Source of the DNA: Plantago ovata
Taxonomy: Eukaryota > Streptophyta > Magnoliopsida > Lamiales > Plantaginaceae
Assembly (NCBI GenBank): GCA_028274465.1
Contig: CM051458.1
Coordinates: 54,549,253-54,613,252, forward strand
DNA: 64,000 nucleotides
Reading direction: 5' to 3'
This document shows, one piece after another, positions 54,717-64,000 of this stretch. The notes beneath the pieces are model-generated. The model did not search any database, was not told where the DNA came from, and saw only the letters and a list, made by a program, of their open reading frames with translations. Every line of letters begins with the position of its first letter. Position 1 is the first letter of the stretch. A program made the translations under genes and the position numbers.

Positions 54717-55936
54717 TCTAATATCCTAAGGAGAAATAATATAGAACGAAAATAATAAATCAACTATTGAAATATTATTTCTAAATACACAATCAACATA
54801 ACTAAACAACAAGGTCCTTTAGCTGTTTAGCTCCCACTATTTCCACATATGCTTGCCCCCACAACAAACATACGAGTAATGTCCAACAAGTTACCGTAGT
54901 GGCCAAGATCCAAATCAATACTATGCTATACTCCAACGGGGGCTGGTCGCATAGCATAATATGACTGGTAGGACTATCCAATTGCGTCACGCAACTCTTG
55001 GTTGTTAAATCTAATTTAACCCGATGCCCTACATACTGTACCTATCGAGGTCGCTAGATACTATATGCAGTAAGTCATAACCACAGGCTTACTCTAATCT
55101 GACGATCACTGCGAGTCTGTAAGACGAGGTCGCCAATACAAGAAAACGCAATGAAAGTTCAGAATTAAAGCACCCTATGGAAAGTATCTCAGAAATACAT
55201 ACATATATATATATTTCTGTACTTATATTGGTTGGGGCTTATAGCTTGAGGGTTGTTAGCAGTCATCTACAAACAAATAGAGGCGCCACCTACCCATCAT
55301 GCATGAACGGTCTACACGTAATGGATGCCGCCTATCCATTCTAGTTCTAAACGCGGTCAAGCACATAATGAGTGCCGCCTACCGATACATAAATATGCGG
55401 TCCGACATATAAGAGGGCGCCGCCTACCCTCGCATGCATAGCGGTCGAACGGAAAGTAAAATACTTGGTATTTAAACATGCATTGTCAAACAATAGCATA
55501 TCGAGCATATGAAACAAGTAGTAGCCTATGTGGATGACAAATGACTTCATAATTTCATTATGAAAATTATAATCCCATACTTATAATCTCTATGAAATAA
55601 TTGAAAATTTGGACTAGATTGAAAAATCAAAAATTCTATTGACCAAGTAGCAATTTTGAAAACCCGAAGGACTTAATTGTAATTTTTAAAACCTTGGAGG
55701 TGTTAAATCTAAAATTCAAAAGTAGAAGGACTAATTTGCAATAAACAATAAATTGATAAATTACAAATAAGCGCTTTAACTTTATACTAATTAAATTTAA
55801 CCCCTCTAGTTAAAAACAATTATAATTAAATCATATTTATATTTCAAATATAAAATTCAATACTCAAAACTTTCAAAATTCGATTTTGGGTCCAACCCGA
55901 AAAATATATATATTTATTAAAACATGGGATAGGACC

Positions 55937-56112
55937 TAGTCCCGTGCCTGCGGCCCAGGGCGCCCGGCGCAGCGGCACGCGGGCACCGGCGTCGCGGGTG
56001 CAGGCGGCAGCGCACCAGGCGCGCGGGCGACTGCGTCCTCAGGCCCCGGGTACCTGCGTCCCGTAGGTACCCGGGTGCCCGCGGCACGAGGGCGCCTACG
56101 CAGGCGGCCCTG
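55937..56112. repeat. GC-rich island with a strong hairpin
   Basis: An about 175-bp block rich in GGCGC, flanked by AT-rich DNA. It holds a perfect 11-bp stem (56045-56055 with 56065-56075) around a 9-base loop. Confidence 0.75.
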
Positions 56113-56116
56113 TCAT

Positions 56117-56119
<3 letters not shown>

Positions 56120-56193
<74 letters not shown>

Positions 56194-56197
56194 TTTT
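56120..56197. repeat. AT dinucleotide microsatellite and T run
   Basis: About 28 AT/TA units run directly into a run of more than 20 T. Length in the assembly may be unreliable. Confidence 0.95.
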
Positions 56198-56326
56198 GAA
56201 AAATATAAATTCTAAATTTATATAAAACAAAACTTTCGAAAATCGAATTAATCATAGAATCAATTGCATCCACATATCTACAAAATCATACAATATATAT
56301 ACGTATATACGTAATCAATTAACCTC

Positions 56327-56338
56327 GCTCCGATACCA
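56327..56338 (-). promoter_or_regulatory. Copia C primer-binding site
   Basis: The minus strand reads TGGTATCGGAGC one base inside the 5' LTR. It is a one-base variant of the usual initiator-tRNA-Met site TGGTATCAGAGC. Confidence 0.85.
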
Positions 56339-56339
56339 C

Positions 56340-58423
56340 TGTAAAAAAATATGGTCAGAGTTACCCCTAGGGTACGCAGCGGAATTTCAAAAATTTTCTT
56401 AACATACAGGTTAATTGATTATGTATATGTCGTATATATATAAACACGTCAATTAGAAGACTAACCGTACTTCCAAAGCAGCTTCCAAGTCTTCGTAATA
56501 ATCCGGTGTATCTTCTCCTTCGTCGAAGTCGAAGATATCTGCAATACTCTGATTATCTGCAAGACAATAAGAGTTAGTTTCCAGCTCCTAGAACCTCAAC
56601 CTTGGTATCCACGGATGAACAGCCTATCGGAAGAATGCTAGGATATTCTTTGTGAGACCAAGAAGACGGGGCGGCAATTCCTCTGGTGAGGTGGCGCGCG
56701 CGGGTGGTTATAGAGGAGGGGAGAGTTTTTTTTTTCTCTAAGAAAACTGGGTAGAATGACTGTGAAAGTCTATTGAATTGTGTGTCAAAAACTCTCTAAT
56801 AGTCTACTATATATAGTAGTCAATAGAAGCCTAAAGCATAAGCAATTAGACTTCGTAAAGGAATAAGAATCTAATTCTTATCGCACTAGTAAACCAATAT
56901 CAAGTCTAGATTCATTCCCAATCAAATTAAAACTCAATCAGGAAAAATCTAACTTATCCCTTGGACTTCTAATAGAGGAAGGAGTCGAACTCCTTCCCCT
57001 ATCTAGCTAACGCGCGCACGCGCACAGTCCTATGGGAGATAGGTGGGTCCCAATTTTGAGACCCACTTATAGTTCTAAGGCAATTCAAACTCCAAGTAGA
57101 TTTTGCCCAAGTGCATATGTTAATTCTAAATTAACATATCATTTCTAATCAAACATCTATTATATTTCCAAAATATAATCTTTAATTGTATTTATATAAA
57201 ATACAATTAATTAGCCAATTCAATTAATAATTTCAAATCATTAATTGAGCCACCAAATATTATAATTAATTCCAAATCAATTATAATCCATCAATCACAA
57301 TTGATTCCAAATTAATTGCGATTCCTTCTTCAAGGATATTCTGATAGGCTGAATCACCACATAGTGTGACCCATAGGGCCTCATCGTATTAAGCAAGTCC
57401 TAGACTAGGCAACATGGAATTCCTAGACGGTTCCATTTGCAATATTAATACATGAGGTCGTTTGAGAGATTTCTCAAAGCTAACCCTTTCGTTGCGAAGT
57501 CTGTTGCGCTCAACGCGGCGATGGTAACGTCCCTTCATCTGATTTGCTCGAATGTATCTAGGATCGATGAAGTGTCTATCCCAATAATACATCCACGGGC
57601 GTCTCAGGGAGTTGCTTGGTTAAGATATACTTATGACCATCATAATATATCATTTGCACTGGCCAGTGACTTTACTAACACAACTATGCAGACTATGAGC
57701 AGTACTCTCCTGTGCTACACTTGAGAGATGAATCCTTCACAGAATCACTTATCATCCCCATTTGTATGTAGCCATAATCCTGGATCGTGTCTTAGGTCAA
57801 CTGCTTATTCAGAGCTGACATCGACGGGTCCACCAAGGATATGGGGCAACAAATGTGATGATAAAGTCCTGTAAGTACAAAGGACGACTGCATCACTTTG
57901 ACAACTTAGCGGTTCCCATAGACACTTCGGTGTAGAGTATACATCGATGGGAGTGTCCGGTGGGTACTTCCATTGTTCGATAATCCTTCTTCGAACAACT
58001 ATGCGCAGTTATGGGAACGTTTCTCGATTGTCCAACAATCCGTTCCGTGGCCGTGGGATCGACTCACACTTGCTCCAACAAGTATAACCTCCACGCATAC
58101 TAGTCTCGTCTGGTTCATTCAGACCCCTACATCCGAGATGAACCTCGACTAGGGAGAGTTTGGGATAGATGATAACTCACATAGCTCCCACTATCTGTGT
58201 GATCGGTCATCTATCCGAGGGGACATGTTTAATATCAATACAGACAGTAATAGAGATATGACATGCTGCATGCCTGGTGTAATATGAATATGAAAGCGAT
58301 ACTCAATAGTAAAAGCAACAAACATATATTATATTACGTTGTCATGTGTAATAGTACATATATGCCCTCTATAAGGGTACTATGCCCTTAGTAAGGACTG
58401 TCTCTAGGACATCTACACTATCA
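56340..58423 (-). mobile_element. Copia C 5' LTR (2084 bp)
   Basis: TGTAAAAAAATATGG .. CACTATCA on plus. It is followed by the TSD GTATT (58424-58428). It has the hairpin chain (about 57115-57320), the palindromic TATA region (about 56808) and an uninterrupted copy of the site into which gypsy E inserted in the sister LTR. Confidence 0.9.
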
Positions 58424-59580
58424 GTATTTATCTCAGGGCTATTACAAGAGGGTGGTTACTCTCTCATCCGACGACGAGATCCGTCGACCGCCTTCGAATT
58501 TTGATGAGGCCGATCCGAGTAGGAGTAAGCCGGTCCCTTATGTACATAATGAGAGCAGCGACTTCATTTTTTGGGACGACGATATTTCGGTGGATGTGTC
58601 CGAGGGACAATCTAAGAGGAGTCGCGAGGAGGAAGACGTGCCGCTCGAGACTAAAGAGGGCGAGCAAGATGAAGGGCGCGAGGTCACAAATCAGGTGTCC
58701 GCGTCCGAGGACGTAGGGACTTCTCGTTCTGCGCCGAGGAGGAAGAGAAGAAGAAAAGGAGAGCCAATCGCTCCAAAATTCGCTAAGGATGGTCGTCTGA
58801 GGGGTGCTGCTTCCTCGGGCGCCAAATTTACTCGGCCCGTGTCGGAGTGTCATCATCCCGACCCAAATGGAGAGCTGAACGAGGACGGCTCAATTCCTAC
58901 TGTGGCGACTACAATTTATGAGGAGGAGATTCCTCACCTTAGGTGGATTTATTCACTTCTGGAGTCTAAGGTTGAGATTCTCCTCCAGACGTTCTACAAC
59001 CCGCCGTCCGGGTACATGTCGGTTCACACCATGTCCTTCGAGCGAGGCTGGTGTATGTCGTTTTGCGATGCCTTCCGCCAACTTTTTAATGACTTGGGCC
59101 TCGCTCCAACGCAGATAATTTCGAGCTCACTCGGTACGTTGGTTTGTTATGGGGTCTTCTGCCACATCCGAGGGATCCCGGTGAATTACTCAACTTTTAT
59201 ACAGCTTTTCCGGGTTTCGGTCAGTCCGGGGAACCCCCATTTTTACTTTTTCTCGACCAGTCCTGGTTTTGCCTTTTTAAAGGAAGCTCCATCATCAATC
59301 GGTTGTCGGTGGTGGTCGCGGTACTTCTATGTTCGCAAGGTCCGACAACCCGGCATGACCGACGAGCAGTTGGATTGGGGTGTCCCGAAGAAATTTTTCC
59401 GAGGAATTTGGGTGGGTAAATTGCCCGCGGCCGACATGGCTCCTTGGGCTGTCCGATTACAACGAGAAAATTTGCTTCCGGACCTCAAGAGGTACTTTTA
59501 CCGGGCATTGAATCTCCAACCTTTGCCGTACTTGGCAAATTTGACCGAGCCGGTCTACTATGGCTTCAAGAATGATTTTG

Positions 59581-59751
59581 GTAAGTCATCGTCCGAGGGA
59601 CGCCTTGTGCGAGGAGCGACTCCTTGCTTGAGTTCCTATTTTTGTTTTCCTTTCGAGTATCCATTTTCATACTTAGCTAGTTTTGATTTTGTTTGCTGCT
59701 CGCGCCTTTATATTTTTGTTCCCTCGGACACTAATCAATTTTTCCTTGCAG
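59581..59751 (+). other. Intron in D antisense gene (171 nt)
   Basis: TTTTG|GTAAGTCATC .. ATTTTTCCTTGCAG|GTTATTGG. T-rich compared with the flanking exons. Confidence 0.65.
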
Positions 59752-60191
59752 GTTATTGGCTTAAGTGGATCATGTCGGAGACACTTGAAGTCGGAAGGAG
59801 TCAGCGCGCCGCTCAGCGCAAGCTTGTCCAACAACAAAAGTTGGACAAGGTGATGAACTCTCCATCGCAGCTTCCTTGCGACCCTCCTCGGAACGCTGCC
59901 GTTCATAAGGACGAGATGGCTCGTCGCGAGCGGGAAGGTGAGCCTCCTCTAGAGATGGCTCTTCCCCAGCTTAAGAAGGCCGACGACAAGGCCAAGGCCG
60001 ACGGCAAGAGGTCCAAGAAGTCGAAGTGGAGCTCCGACGACGAGGGTGGTCGTGCGGGGAAGAAGGCCCGCAAAAATAAGGGCAAGGGCAAAGAGATCAC
60101 GATCGATGAGGATCTCACGGACGAGGTGAACCGTATGATGGCGCTCGACGAGCTTGATCGGGCGCATGAGCTGAGTCAAGTCTCGCGCAAG

Positions 60192-60302
60192 GTAATGTTT
60201 TTAAATTTCTCATTTTTAACTCAAAAAATTGCTAAGTATTTTTACTTCTCGCGCCTTGCTAACTTCATCGGTCCTCGGGCCTTTCTTTTGTGTTCTTTGC
60301 AG
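60192..60302 (+). other. Intron in D antisense gene (111 nt)
   Basis: GCGCAAG|GTAATGTTTT .. GTGTTCTTTGCAG|CTCGCC. Again T-rich and stop-free by length. Confidence 0.6.
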
Positions 60303-60322
60303 CTCGCCGCCATAGTGAGCGC

Positions 60323-61168
60323 TGTAAGAAAATATGGTCAGAGTTACCCCTAGGGTACGCAGCGGAATTTCAAAAATTTTCTTAACATGCAGGTTAATTG
60401 ATCATGTATATATCATATATATTAAACACGTCAATTAGAAGACTTACAATACTCCAAAAGCAAGCACAGGTACTAAGTCTTCGTAATAATCTGGCGACTC
60501 TTCTCCTTCGTCGAAGTCGAAGATATCTGCAATACTTTGATTATCTGCAAGACAATAAAAGTTAGTTTCCGGCACTTTGAACCTCAACCTTGGTATCCAC
60601 GGATGAACAACTTATCGGAAAGAATGCTAGGATATTCTTTGTGTGGCCAAGAAGATGGGGCGGCGGTTTTCCTCCGGTGAGGGGTGGCGCGCGCGTGGCT
60701 TGGGAGAGGTAGGGGAGAGCTTTTATTTTCTCTAAGAAAACTGGTAGACTAACTGTATGTCTATGTGTGTTAAAAGCTCTCTAATAGTCTACTATATATA
60801 TTAGTCAATAGAAGCCTAATGAATAATCAATTAGACTTCATAAAGGAATAAGAATCTAATTCTTATCGCACTAGGAAACCAATTCAAGTCTAGATTCATT
60901 CCCAATCAAGTTAGAACTCAATCAGGAAAATCTAACTTATCCCTTGACTTCTAATAGAGGAAGGAGTCGAACTCCTTCCCCTACTCCAGCTGCGCGCGCG
61001 CGCGAGTCCTAGGGAGGTTAGGTCTTATAATTCTAAGGCAATTCAAACTCCAAGTAGATTTTTCCCATGTGCATATATGAATTCTAAATTAACATATCCT
61101 TTCAAATCAAACCTCTATTATATTTCTAAAATATAATCTTTGATTGTATTTACATAAAATACAATTAA
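60323..61168 (-). mobile_element. Truncated C-family LTR fragment
   Basis: It starts TGTAAGAAAATATGG like the other C LTRs and runs through TATA (about 60791) and the GC run, but is cut after AAAATACAATTA and joined to the array-bearing element. It is more diverged from the three C LTRs than they are from each other, so it belongs to a different insertion. Confidence 0.8.
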
Positions 61169-64000
61169 CAGAAAATTACATAAAAGAACCACTCTAGAGC
61201 ACCTAATTGCTAAAACAACCATTTTAAAAAACATCTTACAAAAAAGGCCATTCTATTTTTTGGTGCCCTAAAATACAAGTAGTCTTACAAAAAAGGCCAT
61301 TCTATTTCTTGGTGCCCTAGAATCTAATCAAGTAGTCTCCAAAATACATCTTACAAAAAAGGCCATTCTTTTTTTTTGGTGCCCTAAACTCTAACCAAGC
61401 AGTCTCTAAAATCTCTCTAATCTAGAAGAGAATATGAAATTGGACTCGAATTTCTCGCTAAACTGATTTCTAATGGTGTCTTTTACGTCTATTAGTGTTA
61501 ATTAATTACTAACTAATTATATTTAACTATTTTTTAAATATAACCAACGTCCAAATAATCTCATAATTAATATTTATATACAGAAACTAATGAAACCAGC
61601 ATTTGTGTTGCCAAAACTAATGAAACTAGCATATGTGTTGCTGAATCTAATGAACTAGCATTTTGTGTTCACTTGTGATGCTGAAACTAAAGAAACTAGC
61701 ATTCGTGTTTGCCGAAACTAATGAAACTACCATCTGTGTTGCTGAAACTAGCATTTTGTTGCTGAAACTAGCACTTATGATGTTGAAAACTAATGAAACT
61801 AGTCGTTGTGATGCTAAAACTAATGAAACTAGCATTTGTTTTGATGAAACTAGCTTTTTTATTGCTGAAACCAACACTTATGATGCTCAAACTATTGGAA
61901 CTGGCACTCATGATGCTGAAAACTAATGAAACTAGCATTTTGCCGTTGAAACTAGCATTTATGTTGCCGAAACTAATGAAACTAGCATGTGTGTTGCTGA
62001 ACCTAATGAACTAGCATTTTTGTGTTCACTTGTGATGCTGAAACTAATGAAACTAGCATTCGTGTTCACCGAAAACTAATGAAACTAGCATATATTCTGA
62101 AACTAGCACTTATGATGCTGAAAACCAATGAAACTACCATTTTGGCGCTGAAACTAACATTTGTGTTGCTGAAACTAGCACTTATGATGTTAAAAACTAG
62201 TGAAACTAGCAGTTGTGATGCTAAAACTAATGAAACTAGCATTTGTTTTTATGAAACTAGCTTTATTATTGCTGAAACTATTGAAAACAACATTTTAGTT
62301 GTTGATACTAATGAAATTATTATTTTATGATGTTGAAACTAGTATTAACAATTAGTTGCATAGAGTTTCTGTTAGTTTTTGAAACTAGCTTTTTGTCTGA
62401 AACTAGTTTATGAAACAAGGTTTTATGTGTTGAAACTAGTATTTGTGTTGCTGAAACTAGCACATGTGATGATGACACTAATGAAACTAGCATTTTGTGT
62501 TGCTGAAACTAGCACTTGTGATGATGAAACTAATGAAACTAGCATTTGCATTGCCGAAACTAATGAAACTAGTATATGTGTGCTGAAACGAGCATTTTGT
62601 GTTGCTGAAACTAGCACTTGTGATGCTGAAACTAATGAAACTAGCATTTGCATTTGCAAAACTAATGAAACTAGTATCTGTGTGCTGAAACTAGCATTTT
62701 TGTAAGATGAAACTAGCACTTATGATGCTGAAACTAATGAAACTAGCATTGTTGTTGTTGAAACTAACACTTATGATGCTGAAACTAATGAAACTAGCAT
62801 TTGTGTTGATGAAACTAGCTTTTTTGTTGCTGAAACCAACACCAACACTTATGATGCTCAAACTATTGAAACTAGCAATTATATATGATGCTGAAAACTA
62901 ATGAAGCTAGCATTTTTCCGTTGAAACTAGGATTTGTGTTGTTGAAACTAATGAAATTAGCATATGTGTTGCTGAATCTAATCAAACTAGCATTTTTTGT
63001 TCACTTGTGATGCTGAAACCAATGAAACTAGCATTCGTGTTTGCCGAAACTAAAACTAGCATTTGTGTTGTTGAAACTAGCATTTTTGTTGCTGAAACTA
63101 GCACTTATGATGTTGAAATTAATAAAACTAGAATTTTGTTGTTAAAACTAGCAGTTGTGATGCTGAATCTAATGAAACTAGCATTTGTGTTGCTGAAACT
63201 AGCATTTTTGTTGATGAAACCAGCCGTTGTGATGTTGAAACTAATGAAACTAGCACTTTGTGATATTGAAACTAATGAAATTAACATTTATGATGCTGAA
63301 ACTAGCATTAACAGTTAGTTTCATATAATTTCAGCTAGTTTATGAAACTAGTTTTTTGTCTGAAATTAACTTCCGAAACTAACTTTTTGTCTGAAACTAG
63401 TCTATGAAACTAGCTTTTATGTGCTGAAACTAACACTTTTATGTACTCAAACTAGTTTTTTGTCTGAAACTAACTCCTAAAACTAGTTTTTCGTCCGAAA
63501 CTAGCTTTTATGTGCTGAAACTAATGAAACTAACATTTTTATGTGCTGAAACTAGCTTTTTGTCTCAAACTAACTTCAAAAACTATCTTTTTGTTCGAAA
63601 GTAGCTTTTTGTTTGAAACTAATTTGTGAAACTAATTTGAAATTAGTTTTTTTTCAGTGAAAATAATGACCATTATATTTTTTCAGCAAAAATCTAAAAT
63701 TAACAATTAGTTTCAGCTAGGTTTAATTTATTTTTAGCTAGTTTCAGCGGTTAATTTCTGCAAAAATATAAAATTAACTGTTAGTGTAAGCTAGTTCCAG
63801 ACATTTTTAGCTAGTTTCACCTAGTTTCAGTGACCGAAACTAATTTTTGAATGTCTAATTTATTATTAAATCCAGCTGAGCGTGACGGATTTAAAAAGTC
63901 CTCATTAAATCTACTTGAACGAGTTTCTTATGTCCACTTATGTAGGATAATTGAAGTTTTTAAAAAGAAACACATTAATAGAAATAGAAATTACAAAAAG
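61169..64000 (-). mobile_element. Right copy of the array-bearing element (inverted relative to the left copy)
   Basis: Its inner end (AAAATTACATAAAAGAACCAC) is followed by three copies of a 50-75 bp subterminal repeat with AAGGCCATTCTATTT and TGGTGCCCTA, then an AT-rich stretch, then the long array. 61540-62060 matches the reverse complement of 11480-11994 closely. It lacks the solo LTR insertion found in the left copy. The outer end lies beyond the window. Confidence 0.6.
61575..63650 (-). repeat. Two-module satellite array (right)
   Basis: The plus strand is a mix of GAAACTAAT (9 bp) and GAAACTAGCATTTGTGTTGCT-like (21 bp) modules. The array is longer than the left one (about 2.1 kb against 1.2 kb), so unit number has changed since the copies separated. 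Confidence 0.85.

Larger units (their letters stand above)
54717..56326 (-). other. Copia C 5' leader with repeats and a GC-rich island
   Basis: The stretch between the primer-binding site and gag is about 1.6 kb, long for a copia leader. It contains four imperfect repeats of about 45 bp with the core GCCGCCTACC (55283-55450), a very GC-rich block (55937-56112) in otherwise AT-rich DNA, and an AT dinucleotide run next to a T run (56120-56197). No gene is recognised. Confidence 0.6.
58424..60322 (+). pseudogene. Antisense 'putative gypsy-type transposon' gene of element D, C-terminal part
   Basis: This continues the exon split at 20604. The first part is acidic and basic low complexity (RRKRRRKGEP as a possible nuclear signal). 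From about 58930 to 59420 there is a globular region (EEEIPHLRWIYSLLESKVEIL, then SLGTLVCYGVFCHIRGIPVNYSTFIQLFRV) that I recognise as the plant 'putative gypsy type transposon' domain (PF04195-like). A Lys-rich tail follows. Two consensus introns lie inside (59581-59751 and 60192-60302), both multiples of three and stop-free. The gene is truncated at 60322 by a C-family LTR fragment. In Tat elements such genes are known as extra ORFs in antisense orientation near the 3' end. Confidence 0.65.

Noticed and set aside
20605..58423. Gypsy E and copia B as parts of copia C (one giant element)
   Set aside because: Separate TSDs, different LTR families and empty sites show they are later insertions.
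61575..63650. CRISPR-like array
   Set aside because: Units vary in length and have no distinct spacers; the context is plant nuclear DNA.

Overview
This window is almost entirely transposable-element DNA from a flowering-plant nuclear genome. The evidence is Ty1/copia and Ty3/gypsy LTR retrotransposons with initiator-tRNA-Met-type primer-binding sites, plant-style GT..AG introns, TATA boxes of the TATAAATAG and TATATATAG type, and an exactly 100-base scaffold gap. AT-rich non-coding DNA dominates and I see no intact host gene. No rRNA, CRISPR or bacterial-type gene is present.

Left part. 1-4681 is the 3' end of an Athila/Tat-like Ty3/gypsy family, present as internal-LTR-internal-LTR (about 2.17 kb tandem). 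4682-6626 looks like another degenerate gypsy 3' end with its LTR. 6627-8224 is unassigned DNA with a MITE-like hairpin. 8225-9300 is an old LTR relative of the copia family found further right. 9300-14756 and 61169-64000 are two copies, in opposite orientation, of an AT-rich element carrying arrays of GAAACTAGC-type repeats. The left copy is interrupted by a 2.54-kb solo LTR with TSD TATAT.

Middle part. From 14757 to 60322 I read a nest of elements. Copia A (minus strand, SIRE-like, 3' LTR plus extra ORF) is cut by D, a minus-strand gypsy 3' end that carries a plus-strand intron-containing gene. D is cut by copia C (minus, 20605-58423, TSD GTATT, three LTRs, one complete and one partial gag-pol). 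The central LTR of C is cut by gypsy E (minus, 26396-49880, TSD ACGGG, gag and protease only). E is cut between gag and protease by copia B (plus, 31582-47821, SIRE-like, very young LTRs). The empty site of E is visible in sister LTRs at about 22091 and 57829.

Functionally, C and B carry the usual gag, protease, integrase, reverse transcriptase and RNase H, all broken by stops or frameshifts. E keeps only gag and protease and would depend on other elements. A and B carry a very long extra ORF downstream of pol, with its own TATA box and small splice-like introns in B; its product is unrecognised. D carries a spliced antisense gene of the 'putative gypsy-type transposon' family. The most unusual signals are: a chain of perfect hairpins in the U3 of the C-family LTR, whose arms differ in sequence between young and old copies; a heptamer, TTGCTGA, repeated throughout the A/B family in both LTR and coding DNA; and the intron-bearing extra ORF.
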